A stretch of DNA of 64,000 nt from Actinomycetes bacterium. GTDB taxonomy: Bacteria; Actinomycetota; Thermoleophilia; BMS3ABIN01. Under the pieces are notes generated by a model. That model did no database searches, was not told the origin of the DNA, and saw only the letters and a list, made by a program, of their open reading frames with translations. The DNA is taken from the NCBI GenBank assembly GCA_021787475.1, contig JAJYLW010000004.1:1-64000 (forward strand), read 5' to 3'. The position numbers were made by a program, and so were the translations under genes. Below, in pieces: positions 10,025 to 19,618 of the stretch (its first letter is position 1; every line of letters begins with the position of its first letter).

Positions 10025-10702
10025 GTGGATCGCGGCACGGGCGGCCCGGGGTCTTCCCTCAGATCCAGGGTCCTGATTACCGTGGCGGTCGTCGCGATTG
10101 TCGCCGCGGCGGGGGCAATTTTATTTTTCGCCCGCAGCCGGGGCGGCGAGAACCCGGCGCCGCAGCTGGCGGCCACTCAGACCGTCACCAAAACAGTGAC
10201 CGTGTCGGCCGGCGCAAATACAACCGCTTCCGTTCCCGACCAGGGCCATCAGCGCAGCGACGTGCCGCAAGTTTCAGATATCCACAGTGTGGATTGGGCA
10301 ACGATGCTAGGGGTAGCGCCGGATGCAAATTCGCCCGACGCCCAGCAAAAAGGATTCCTTCAGTCCGTGGATTACCACGATTTTACCGGCAGCGGCCACA
10401 ATGACCAGGCGGTCGTCCAGGTGCGGCAGGTCGGCAGCGACGCCACCCTTGATTACTACGTTTTCACCGTCAGAAATGGCGATCTGAAAGCCTTGCTGCA
10501 AAGAACCGGCATCAGTCACGGCCAGGTGAAGCTGGGGCCCGATGACGCCAGCCTGGTTGAGACTTCGCCTGTTTACGCCGCCGGCGACCCCAACTGCTGC
10601 CCCAGCAATCTCCGGAACATTACTTGGACCTGGGACTCCGGCTCAGGCAGCTTCATCAAGTCGCACACGGAGATTGTGCCGGGGCCGGGTGCGGGGCAGT
10701 AA
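10025..10702 (+). CDS. Hypothetical single-pass membrane/secreted protein with CCPS motif
   Basis: The function is unknown. I chose the GTG at 10025 because AAAGGG lies seven bases upstream and the frame becomes GC-rich only from about 9970. The frame itself is open from 9848. The 225-residue product has one hydrophobic helix at about residues 14-36, a Thr/Ala-rich linker, then a soluble domain of about 130 residues. That domain has the pattern VDYHDFTGSGHNDQAVVQV, ALLQRTGISHGQVKLGP and a GDPNCCPSN motif near the C-terminus. CCPS plus a following Trp-rich strand recalls the actinobacterial LppP/LprE lipoprotein family, but that link is from memory and weak. It stands alone on the plus strand. 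Confidence 0.6.
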   Translation: MDRGTGGPGSSLRSRVLITVAVVAIVAAAGAILFFARSRGGENPAPQLAATQTVTKTVTVSAGANTTASVPDQGHQRSDVPQVSDIHSVDWATMLGVAPDANSPDAQQKGFLQSVDYHDFTGSGHNDQAVVQVRQVGSDATLDYYVFTVRNGDLKALLQRTGISHGQVKLGPDDASLVETSPVYAAGDPNCCPSNLRNITWTWDSGSGSFIKSHTEIVPGPGAGQ

Positions 10703-10750
10703 GGAGAGTTTGGGGGGGCGCCGCCTGATATTGCTTGTGTTAATCATAAT

Positions 10751-10765
10751 CAATCAATATGATTG
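10751..10765. promoter_or_regulatory. Palindromic operator-like site of the toxin-antitoxin locus
   Basis: CAATCA-ATA-TGATTG is a perfect 15-bp palindrome in a locally AT-rich stretch 43 bases upstream of the antitoxin ATG. Ribbon-helix-helix antitoxins usually autoregulate from such sites; assigning it here is inference. Confidence 0.45.
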
Positions 10766-10807
10766 TTATTGATAAAAAATAATACTGATTCGGAAAGTTG
10801 TGGGCAC

Positions 10808-11088
10808 ATGAAAACCAAGGTGCTTACTGCCCATGTCCCGTTGCCTCTGGCGGAAAAGGTAGACCGGGCAGCCGCCCGCCTGGAGCGCTCACGCGGCTGG
10901 GTGGTAAAACAGGCGCTCTCTGCCTGGGTTAGGCGCTCTCTGCCTGGGTTGCGCAGGAAGAAGAGCGAAGCAGGCTGACAAAAGCAGCGCTGGCGGATGT
11001 TGCTGCCGGCCACGTGGTCGACCATCAGGCTGTCCAGGCGTGGGCTGAAAGTTTAAATACCGATAAGCCGCTTAAGCCGCCGCGCTAA
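10808..11088 (+). pseudogene. Ribbon-helix-helix (ParD/CopG-like) antitoxin, frameshifted by a 20-bp tandem duplication
   Basis: From the ATG at 10808 the protein starts KTKVLTAHVPLPLAEKV with an RHH pattern. AGGCGCTCTCTGCCTGGGTT is then present twice in tandem (10911-10930 and 10931-10950). Twenty bases is not a multiple of three, so the present frame ends early at 10978. Removing one copy restores an 86-residue or so frame that continues through AQEEERSRLTKAALADVA and ends in TAA at 11086-11088. That stop overlaps the toxin ATG by one base, the usual coupled arrangement. The intact ancestral frame is therefore clear. Whether the duplication is biological or an assembly error cannot be told here. 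Confidence 0.75.
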
Positions 11089-11363
11089 TGGAGCTAAAAT
11101 GGACGAGCAAATCCCTCTCGGATCTCGTCAGGCTTTATGAGTTTCTTGCCTCAGTGGACTTGCAGGCCACAATTAGCACGGTAAAATTCCTGACAGCGGC
11201 GCCAGAGAGCCTGCTTGCGCATCCCCGCATGGGTGAGAAGCTAGAAGAATTCGAACCGCGCGAGGTGAGCCGCATCCTGGCAGGCCATTACGAGATACGC
11301 TACGAAATTCAGGGGTCCGTTATCTACATGCTGAGGCTCTGGCATACCAGGGAGGAGCGGTAG
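11088..11363 (+). CDS. RelE/ParE-family toxin
   Basis: This 91-residue protein fits the ParE branch: an N-terminal KWTSKSLSDLVRLYEFLA helix, HPRMGEKLEEFEPREVSRIL, and the C-terminal strand block HYEIRYEI...IYMLRLWHTREER. ParE toxins poison gyrase and RelE toxins cleave mRNA; the motifs favour ParE. Its ATG overlaps the ancestral stop of the antitoxin gene. Because the antitoxin frame is broken, either a truncated antitoxin still works, the toxin is silent, or a cognate antitoxin lies elsewhere. No substitution that obviously kills the toxin is visible. Confidence 0.8.
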   Translation: MELKWTSKSLSDLVRLYEFLASVDLQATISTVKFLTAAPESLLAHPRMGEKLEEFEPREVSRILAGHYEIRYEIQGSVIYMLRLWHTREER

Positions 11364-11468
11364 TCTGCTCCAGTTATTGCGCCGGCGGCATGCCTGATCC
11401 GCCCCACAGCGCCGGCGCACGGCATCGCGGCGGCCCGCGGTGCGGGTGGGCGCATATCTTTCAGTTCC

Positions 11469-13520
<2,052 letters not shown>

Positions 13521-14008
13521 TGGGGTCTCCTTGTCAGAATTTGGGGGCCACATAAACGATAACTGTATCCTTTCATCTACCCCGGATAAAGAATAGATAT
13601 CCGCGGCGGCGTGGACGATACTTCGGGTTTTAAGACGAAAGCATTAAAACATATCCCGGCAGATAATTCGCGGCGAGGCCGAGCAAAAAGGGCATTGGCA
13701 AGGACGCAGGAGGAATCCAGTATCTCTTTTTTAGCCTTTGCGGCCGGCCCCGGCAGGGTGCGCTCCTGCTGGGATGGGCTTGCTGGGATAGCTCTTCATG
13801 GCGGACCAGGTCCCGGGCGGCAGTTGGTGCGGCGGATTGAGTTGAGGGGCGGAAATCGTGGAAACCAGCGGCGTGGCGTCGCCACTGGTTTCCGGTGTAG
13901 CGGATCAATTCTTTCAGGCGGCTGTTAGGAGAATCTTATGGAAGCGTAAAAAAGGTGTAAAATCCGTTTGGATGCGGGCTTGAGCGGCGCGGCCGGCCGG
14001 TTTTTTAC
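13521..14008. other. Non-coding region between acs and the BPL-N gene
   Basis: No credible gene is seen. The region holds a segment (about 13664-13711) resembling part of the inverted-repeat element at 54817-54930: both share GCGAGGCCGAG, then AAAAAGG, then GGCAAGGACGCAG. It also holds a strong stem-loop at 13860-13893 (GGAAACCA...TGGTTTCC with an inner GTGGCG-T-CGCCAC stem). A GC palindrome followed by T6 (about 13990-14006) sits just before the next start codon. No clear promoter was recognised. Confidence 0.5.
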
Positions 14009-15337
14009 ATGTTGGAAAGCCTTGCTAAGATAGCGGTTTATTGGGACCAGTCCTTCCTGTGGGGGCTGCTTGCCTATGGTACGCTGCGCCGGCTAGGGGC
14101 CGATTTTGAGCTGCTCACGGCGGCTGATATTCGACTGGGCCGCCTGGAAGATTACGGTGTGGTCTTTGTCCCTGGCGGCTGGGCCAGCGACAAGATGGGG
14201 GCGCTGGGGCAGAAGGGAGCGGCGCGGATTCGCAGCTTCGTTGAGGAGGGCGGCGCCTACCTTGGCGTTTGCGGCGGCGCCGGCCTGGCGCTGACCCATG
14301 CGAGCGGCCTGGGGCTCGCGCCGCTGGGGCGCCTGCCCTCATCCGTAAGGGTCCCCAGCTTCAGCGGCCTGATTCATCTTGACCAGGAGGACCGCGGCCA
14401 TCCGGTATGGCGGGACATCCCCGGCGGCATCGCCTTTTACGCCTGGTGGCCGGGCCAATTTGCTCTTGATGAAGAGGCCGGCGTCAAAGTTCTGGCACGC
14501 TATGGCCAACCGGAAGAGAGCGCCTCGTTTGTCACCGACATTCCAGTGACCGCAGACAGCGACTGGGACAACTGGGAAAAGAGCTACGGCATCAACCTCA
14601 ACCCGGCGCGGCTTTTGGGCGAGCCTGCCGTCATCGAAACCGGCGCCGGCAAAGGCAAGGTTTTGCTCTCATATCTCCATTTTGAAACTCCGGGTGATCT
14701 CCGCGGCCATAAAGTTCTGTTAAATGCGATTGGTTATTTGAGTGGCAAGAGAGCCGCGGGCCGGGCAGGCGCGGAGGGAGTGTGGGCTGGCGCGAAGGGG
14801 GCGGCGGCGGAGCCGCAGCCCCCTTCCCCCGCCGCTGCCGGGGCACAAAAGCGCGACTCCGCGCCGGCCGCCATGCCCGCGGCTGCCCTTGCTTCTGAGA
14901 TCCATCAGGAAATCGCCGGCCTGATTGAGTTTGGCCACCAGAATTTCCTCTTGCGATGGCGGGAGCAGCCAAACCTGCCAATCCTGGTCTGGCGCCGCGG
15001 CGTCAGGGGAATTGAGTACTCAACGCTCTTTGCCATGACCGCTGAAATAAACCGGCTGGCCGGCCGGTTTCCAGAAGTGGCCAGCGCCGGCCTTGATCGT
15101 CTGAAGGCGCTAAAAGAAATGACGCCCTCTTTCTGCGCTGACGCCCGCCGCCTGCTGCTGCTGGAGCGGCTTGCCATCAGCAATGGCCCCTTGAGCCCTC
15201 TTAAAAGCAGCGACCCCGCCATCGAACCGCTCCGGGAAAAACTGTTCTCCACCGCCATGCGCTCCGGCGGCCTGTACCGGCAGATAGTTGACACGGCCGA
15301 CGAGGTGCTGCTGCCGCTTTTAAGAAAAGGAATTTAA
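14009..15337 (+). CDS. BPL-N / class I amidotransferase-like protein with helical C-terminal domain
   Basis: The specific function is unknown. Residues 1-250 of 442 form a ThiJ/glutamine-amidotransferase-like fold of the BPL-N type. The signatures are IAVYWDQSF, VVFVPGGWASDK, the nucleophile-elbow-like GVCGGAGLAL with Cys near residue 90, and a late YLHFETPGD. A Pro/Ala/Gly-rich linker (about 250-290) leads to a helical C-terminal domain of about 150 residues that I do not recognise. The gene converges on dsrH, and a strong terminator follows. Proximity to dsrEFH hints at a sulfur-metabolism link but proves nothing. No clear ribosome binding site precedes the ATG. Confidence 0.75.
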   Translation: MLESLAKIAVYWDQSFLWGLLAYGTLRRLGADFELLTAADIRLGRLEDYGVVFVPGGWASDKMGALGQKGAARIRSFVEEGGAYLGVCGGAGLALTHASGLGLAPLGRLPSSVRVPSFSGLIHLDQEDRGHPVWRDIPGGIAFYAWWPGQFALDEEAGVKVLARYGQPEESASFVTDIPVTADSDWDNWEKSYGINLNPARLLGEPAVIETGAGKGKVLLSYLHFETPGDLRGHKVLLNAIGYLSGKRAAGRAGAEGVWAGAKGAAAEPQPPSPAAAGAQKRDSAPAAMPAAALASEIHQEIAGLIEFGHQNFLLRWREQPNLPILVWRRGVRGIEYSTLFAMTAEINRLAGRFPEVASAGLDRLKALKEMTPSFCADARRLLLLERLAISNGPLSPLKSSDPAIEPLREKLFSTAMRSGGLYRQIVDTADEVLLPLLRKGI

Positions 15338-15341
15338 GAAG

Positions 15342-15430
15342 CTGATCTTCCAGTTCGCTCAGGAATGAACTCGGGGCTTGCCCCGAGTTCATTGTTTTTT
15401 CTGATTGTCCGGAGTGAAACGGATGATCAG
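15342..15430 (+). terminator. MITE-like element, copy 2, forming a Rho-independent terminator
   Basis: This 89-bp element has ends CTGATCTTCCAGTTCGCTC and the imperfect reverse complement of CTGATCATCCGTTTCACTC. Inside, AATGAACTCGGGGC (15364-15377), loop TT, and its perfect complement (15380-15393) are followed by GTTTTTTC. That is a textbook terminator on the plus strand five bases after the stop of the BPL-N gene. It is the shortest of three related copies in the window. Confidence 0.8.
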
Positions 15431-15461
15431 TTTTAAGAAAATCACTTTTAAATTGAATTTT

Positions 15462-15752
15462 TTACCACGATGCCGTTTTGTGCTCTTCCACCAGCCCGAC
15501 AAAGCCGGTACAATCGACTTCCTTCATGCCGTCGATAAGCTGGTCAACACCGCGCATGGCCAGGTCTTCCTTAAGGACATAAATGTCGTGATCCGCCAGT
15601 ATGCCTTTCATCTTCTCCTCCAGCGAAGTCCCTGCCATGGCGCCGTAGATGGCGTCCTCGAACAAAAGAATTGGCGATCCCTTGGCGGCATATTTCAGAC
15701 AATCATCAAGCGACTTTGACTCAAACGGCGATTCATTTATCAGGTGAAGCAT
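15462..15752 (-). CDS. dsrH: Sulfur relay protein DsrH (TusB family)
   Basis: DsrH is the small subunit of the DsrE2F2H2 sulfurtransferase complex, which passes sulfur to DsrC. The 96-residue protein starts MLHLINESPF as in TusB/DsrH and has Cys18 in SLDDCLKYA, equivalent to the conserved DsrH cysteine. The start is supported by GGAGAGGAGG six bases upstream. It is the last gene of dsrEFH, 16 bases after dsrF, and ends convergently with the BPL-N gene. The AT-rich 3' spacer includes the MITE-like terminator. Confidence 0.9.
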   Translation of the reverse strand: MLHLINESPFESKSLDDCLKYAAKGSPILLFEDAIYGAMAGTSLEEKMKGILADHDIYVLKEDLAMRGVDQLIDGMKEVDCTGFVGLVEEHKTASW

Positions 15753-15768
15753 GTTCCTCCTCTCCGGA

Positions 15769-16155
15769 CTAGAACATGAAGAAATTCTTCTGTTCCTCCA
15801 TCATTTTTTCGACGGCCTCCGCCTCGACCACTTCGGGTTCGACAACCAGGTCCTCCAGCTTCAGGCCGCGCTCCTCCATCGAAGTCCGGTCGATAAAGAC
15901 CTTTTCGATGTCATAGGCTTCCATCGCCCTGAAGGTGGGTGAAAAGTTCTTGATGCCGGTGGCGGTTGTGTCCATTCCCTTCTTGATGGCGTAGACGCCG
16001 TCGTCAACAAACAGGACGCTGATGTCCTGGTCGTATGCTGCCATGATGAGGACGTTTTCCAGACCCTCGAAAGCATAGATGGAGCCGTAAGGAGCGGTGC
16101 GGAAAACAATCATCAGCTTGGCCATCTCTTCATTTTCTTCCATTTCTTCATTCAT
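15769..16155 (-). CDS. dsrF: Sulfur relay protein DsrF (TusC family)
   Basis: DsrF is the structural subunit of the DsrEFH hexamer. The 128-residue protein has the DsrE-like fold: MIVFRTAPYGSIYAFEGLENVLIMAAYDQDISVLFVDDGVYAI. It lacks a catalytic cysteine, as expected of DsrF. The N-terminus carries an unusual acidic run (NEEMEENEEM) before the core and the C-terminus an acidic tail ending in FFMF. GGGAG lies nine bases before the ATG. It lies between dsrE and dsrH with 16-base spacers. Confidence 0.9.
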   Translation of the reverse strand: MNEEMEENEEMAKLMIVFRTAPYGSIYAFEGLENVLIMAAYDQDISVLFVDDGVYAIKKGMDTTATGIKNFSPTFRAMEAYDIEKVFIDRTSMEERGLKLEDLVVEPEVVEAEAVEKMMEEQKNFFMF

Positions 16156-16171
16156 GCGGTCTCACTCCCTT

Positions 16172-16531
16172 CTAGGCTCTGAACTCGACAACGCGGTCAG
16201 CTTCAATGGCCAGCTCAGTCAGCATCCCCAGGCCGCCAATCTTGAAGCCGTCCGCGGTGACAGTGTCATTGATGCCACGCCGTTTGGCGGCAGCCACGCA
16301 GACGATAAACTCGATGCCGTTTTCTGTCGCCAGCGCCGACCATTGCTTCTGGATGTGGCGGTCGTCCGCCTGCGGCTCCATCAGCTTAGTCGAGTTGAGC
16401 ACGCCGTCCTGATAAAAGAAAACGCGCAGGATCTCGTGGCCCTTTGCCAGCGCCGCCTTGGTGAACTGGTAGGCGGAATCGGATGCCTCGTGCTGGTAGG
16501 GGCCTTCAGTAATCATAATTCCGAACTTCAA
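16172..16531 (-). CDS. dsrE: Sulfurtransferase DsrE (TusD family)
   Basis: DsrE carries the active-site cysteine of the DsrEFH complex. The 119-residue protein starts KFGIMITEGPYQHEASDSAYQF and has Cys78 in IEFIVCVAAAKRRGI, the same residue number as the catalytic Cys78 of Allochromatium DsrE (from memory). The start is TTG with AAGGAG about nine bases upstream. It is the first gene of dsrEFH and has its own promoter about 110 bases upstream. DsrEFH is classically found in organisms running Dsr in the oxidative direction. Confidence 0.92.
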   Translation of the reverse strand: MKFGIMITEGPYQHEASDSAYQFTKAALAKGHEILRVFFYQDGVLNSTKLMEPQADDRHIQKQWSALATENGIEFIVCVAAAKRRGINDTVTADGFKIGGLGMLTELAIEADRVVEFRA

Positions 16532-16638
16532 AGCGCTTCACTCCTTCCTGAAAAGATTGCCGGGTGGTAACGAGGTGGCAACGTCCTCACTGCATGAAAA
16601 GAGATCGGGAGAAACACCAGCCTCACACCCCGCGCGCT

Positions 16639-16667
16639 ATCGTATAATGGGGCTGAGTTTCTGTCAA
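16639..16667 (-). promoter_or_regulatory. Sigma-70-type promoter of dsrEFH
   Basis: On the minus strand a perfect -35 TTGACA (16662-16667), a 17-base spacer and -10 TACGAT (16639-16644) lie about 100 bases upstream of dsrE. This separates dsrEFH transcription from the dsrA1B1L1 module. Confidence 0.75.
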
Positions 16668-16688
16668 ATGCCAGATGGTAGGCAGGCT

Positions 16689-16776
16689 GGTAGGCACAGG
16701 CTTTTAGCCTGTGCAGCGGAGGGCGTGTGCATAGATTAACCCTCCCAAAGGCAGGCTGAAGCCTGCCGTCTACCGG
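16689..16776 (+). repeat. REP/BIME-type doublet, left copy
   Basis: Two hairpin-forming palindromes: one with GCACAGGCTTTTAGCCTGTG, the other with GGCAGGCTGAAGCCTGCC followed by GTCTACC. They lie between the end of dsrL1 and the dsrE promoter. A partial third unit (TCTGCCGTCTACC) follows at 16780-16794. The pair is repeated in reverse orientation at 20941-21026. Confidence 0.8.
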
Positions 16777-16811
16777 AAAGTCTGCCGTCTACCGAGGTCC
16801 AGCGGCTGCCT

Positions 16812-18512
16812 TCACATCCCCATCTGAATATATCCGCAGGGGCAGCAGTCGGCGCAGACATGGCAGCCGATGCATTTTGTGTAGTCGGTGAACATGATTC
16901 TGCCCACCGGCCGGGACAGGTCGCGGCTGATGGCGTGCGTCGGGCAATAAACCCGGCAGCGGTCACAGGTGAAGCAAAGGCCGCAACTCATGCAGCGGTC
17001 TGTCTCGGAAACGGCATCTTCTGCCGGCAGCGGCAGGTTGACCTCGCGGCTGCCGGTGCGCTCACTTACGGGGAGGGACTTCTCCCGGTGGCGGGGGGCC
17101 GGATCGTAATAATCCAGTTGGAGGCTTTCGGGGCCGATGGGCCGGCGCGCGTACGGAAGCACATATTCATGCCCCTTGAGATAAGCGTCAATGGCGCGGG
17201 CAGCCCGGCGGCCGGCGCCCACCGCCTCGGTGGCGACTCCAGGCGCCACCATGTCTCCTCCGGCGAAGACTCCCTTGAGCGAGGTTGCGCCTGCCGGATT
17301 TGCCTCCACCCGGCCTGAGCTTGCCGCCAGGGCGTCCATCCCGGCAAGATCGGCCTCCTGGCCGATGGCGGGAATGACGGTGTCGGCCTGAAGTTCGAAC
17401 TCCGACCCTTCGATGGGAAGCGGCCGGCGGCGGCCGGAAGCGTCCGCCGCCCCCAGTTGCATGCGAATGAAAGTCATCACCAGACGGCGCTCCGCACCCC
17501 CGCCGGCAGCGGTTATCTTCTCCGGGGCAACCAGAAAAGTGATCCTGACGCCCTCCTCAATGGCCCCGTCGATCTCGGACGTCAGCGCCGGCATCTCCGC
17601 GCGCGTGCGCCGGTAGACCAGCTCCACGCTTGAGCCCAGCCGCAGGCAGGCGCGGGCGACATCGACGGCGGAGTTGCCGCCGCCGACCACAAGCGCGTGC
17701 GAGCCGATGTCAACCTTTTCACCATTGTTCAGACATTTAAGCAAATTAATCGCCGTCATCACCCCGGGCAGATCCTCGCCCTCGATATTCATGGCGGTGC
17801 TGCGGTGCAGCCCGGTAGCGATATAAACCGCGTTGAATTCGTCCCGGAGCCAGCCCAGCGACACGTATGAGCCTACACGCGCATTTAACTTCAAATCAAT
17901 GTCAAGGTCAAAGATCCTGTCCAGCTCGGCTTTGAGGATATTTTTGGGCAGGCGGTAATCAGGAATGCCAAACCTGAGCATGCCGCCCGGTTCGGCGGCG
18001 GCTTCGAAGACGGTCACCCGGTAGCCCCTTCTGGCGAGCTGGTAGGCGCAGGAAAGGCCGGAGGGGCCGGAGCCGACCACGGCAACTTTCTGTTTTTTTT
18101 TCTCATCCGTGATCAGGCGGGGCTTCAGGCCCCGCTCGATGCCGTGGTCGCCGATGTGCCGCTCCAGGTTGTGAATCGCCAGCGGCTCGTCCTTGAAGCC
18201 GCGGTTGCAGGCATCCTCACAGGGATGCGGGCAGACGCGCCCGTGCACCGCCGGGAACGGGTTGTGGTCGGTGAGGACGTACCAGGCATTGTCGAGCGAC
18301 TCCTCAAGGCTGCGGCCAAAAAGGCTGCGCTGGGCGATCTGGGTGAGGTAGCCGCGGGCGTCCTCGCTGCTGGGGCAGGCATTCTTGCAGGGCGGCTCGC
18401 GGCGAACGTAGACAGCGCAATCGAGGTTGTCGTTGTCAATGACGGGGTAGGCCTCGGAGGGGACCGGAGACTTGACCCTGACGATACGCTGAGGCTTGGT
18501 GCTCACGCTCAT
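16812..18512 (-). CDS. dsrL: DsrL-type NAD(P)H:acceptor iron-sulfur flavoprotein (copy 1)
   Basis: DsrL transfers electrons between NAD(P)H and DsrAB. The 566-residue protein has an N-terminal cysteine block (Cys42, 46, 94, 98, 102) that binds [4Fe-4S] as in the glutamate-synthase small subunit. An FAD motif VAVVGSGPSGLSCA follows at about 143-156, then an NAD(P) motif VVGGGNSAVDVARA near 280. A C-terminal two-cluster ferredoxin domain has CMSCGLCFTCDRC and CIGCHVCADCCPC. The start is supported by GGGAG seven bases upstream. It follows dsrB1 by 21 bases. A generic GltD-like oxidoreductase is the alternative, but the C-terminal ferredoxin and the position favour DsrL. Confidence 0.87.
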   Translation of the reverse strand: MSVSTKPQRIVRVKSPVPSEAYPVIDNDNLDCAVYVRREPPCKNACPSSEDARGYLTQIAQRSLFGRSLEESLDNAWYVLTDHNPFPAVHGRVCPHPCEDACNRGFKDEPLAIHNLERHIGDHGIERGLKPRLITDEKKKQKVAVVGSGPSGLSCAYQLARRGYRVTVFEAAAEPGGMLRFGIPDYRLPKNILKAELDRIFDLDIDLKLNARVGSYVSLGWLRDEFNAVYIATGLHRSTAMNIEGEDLPGVMTAINLLKCLNNGEKVDIGSHALVVGGGNSAVDVARACLRLGSSVELVYRRTRAEMPALTSEIDGAIEEGVRITFLVAPEKITAAGGGAERRLVMTFIRMQLGAADASGRRRPLPIEGSEFELQADTVIPAIGQEADLAGMDALAASSGRVEANPAGATSLKGVFAGGDMVAPGVATEAVGAGRRAARAIDAYLKGHEYVLPYARRPIGPESLQLDYYDPAPRHREKSLPVSERTGSREVNLPLPAEDAVSETDRCMSCGLCFTCDRCRVYCPTHAISRDLSRPVGRIMFTDYTKCIGCHVCADCCPCGYIQMGM

Positions 18513-18533
18513 AACGCCGCTCCCGGTCTGCCG

Positions 18534-19616
18534 CTACAGCCGCACGTGCGCCGAGGTATTGAAGGTGGTGCGGGCCCAGCGGTAGCTGTCGATGTGATAC
18601 TTGGTAAACTCAAATCCGGTCTCGGCGAAGAAATTCTTCCAGCCGATCCGCTCGATCCATTCGCCGACGCGCTCGTACGGATTCGCTCCGGCCTGGTAGG
18701 CTTTCAGGATGCGGCGGACAGCGTCGGCCACCTCGGGCCAGCGGGGCGGGTTGTTGGGCAGGCCCCAGGTGGCCAGCTTCATGAACGAGGGGCCGCCGCG
18801 GGTGCTGGCCGACTTGCCTCCCACCCAAATGGAAAGAGTGTCGGTCTCGCCGTCGCGGATCTCCAGCGCCGGGCACTGGGCATGGCAGGCGCCGCAGTAC
18901 ATGCACTTCTCCTCGATCACTTCCACGGTATTGCGGCCATCCAGCCGGTCCGGCCTGATCGCCAGCACCGGGCAGATGCTGATCACCTTGGGCAACTCGC
19001 AGAGCTTTGTATTGTTATGATCGATTACAGGCGGATGATGGTGCTGCAGATTGATGGCAATGTCGGTCTGACCGCCGCAGTTGATCGTGCAGCATGAAGT
19101 TGACACTTTGACGCGCTGGGGAAAATTCTCGTGCGTGAACTCTTCGTAGAACGCGTCCATCAGCGACTTGACGACGCCGGCGGCGTCGGTGCCTGGCAGG
19201 TTGCAGTGCAGCCAGCCCTGCGTATGGATGATGTTGTGAAACGAGTGGCCGGTGCCGCCGACGGGGAACCCCAGCACCCGTCCGATCTCGTCGATCAGCG
19301 GCTGGATGTCTTCTTCTTTCTCCAGCTGGAACTCGATGTTGTTGCGGCTGGTGAAGCGGAGCTTCCCCTGGCAAAATTTGTCGGCAATATCACAGGCACG
19401 GCGAAGCAGCGGCGCGCTCATCATCCGGGGCGAGCCGGCGCGGACGGTGTAGAGCGATTCGCCGCTCTCCGATTCGTGCACGAACACCCCGGGCCTGATG
19501 TCGCGGTGGTATTTCCAGCGGCCGTAGTTGCGCTCCATCGCCGGATGCAGGTATTTCCGGTAATCGGGGGCGCCGTTGTCGCGCGGCGCCAGTTGTTTCT
19601 TTCCTTTTCCGTCCAA
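18534..19616 (-). CDS. dsrB: Dissimilatory sulfite reductase, beta subunit (copy 1)
   Basis: DsrB forms the alpha2beta2 sulfite reductase with DsrA and carries the functional siroheme site. The 360-residue protein has the HTQGWLHCNLPGTDAAG segment, the cluster-ligating TSCCTINCGG, and an inserted ferredoxin domain with CP...CMYCGACHAQCP. The C-terminal block reads [18 protein letters not shown]...FTKYHIDSYR. It differs clearly from copy 2 ([28 protein letters not shown]). From memory it looks more like the Archaeoglobus/Moorella kind of sequence, which is an impression only. The TTG start lies two bases after the dsrA1 stop. Confidence 0.94.
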   Translation of the reverse strand: MDGKGKKQLAPRDNGAPDYRKYLHPAMERNYGRWKYHRDIRPGVFVHESESGESLYTVRAGSPRMMSAPLLRRACDIADKFCQGKLRFTSRNNIEFQLEKEEDIQPLIDEIGRVLGFPVGGTGHSFHNIIHTQGWLHCNLPGTDAAGVVKSLMDAFYEEFTHENFPQRVKVSTSCCTINCGGQTDIAINLQHHHPPVIDHNNTKLCELPKVISICPVLAIRPDRLDGRNTVEVIEEKCMYCGACHAQCPALEIRDGETDTLSIWVGGKSASTRGGPSFMKLATWGLPNNPPRWPEVADAVRRILKAYQAGANPYERVGEWIERIGWKNFFAETGFEFTKYHIDSYRWARTTFNTSAHVRL

Positions 19617-19618
19617 GT

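Noticed and set aside
13990-14006. GC palindrome plus T6 as a terminator before the BPL-N gene
   Set aside because: No plus-strand gene lies upstream for it to terminate, and it abuts the start codon.
16812-18512. Annotation of the two DsrL-like genes as glutamate synthase small subunits
   Set aside because: They share the GltD core, but both carry a C-terminal two-cluster ferredoxin domain, lie directly behind dsrB or dsrD, and no gltB is present.
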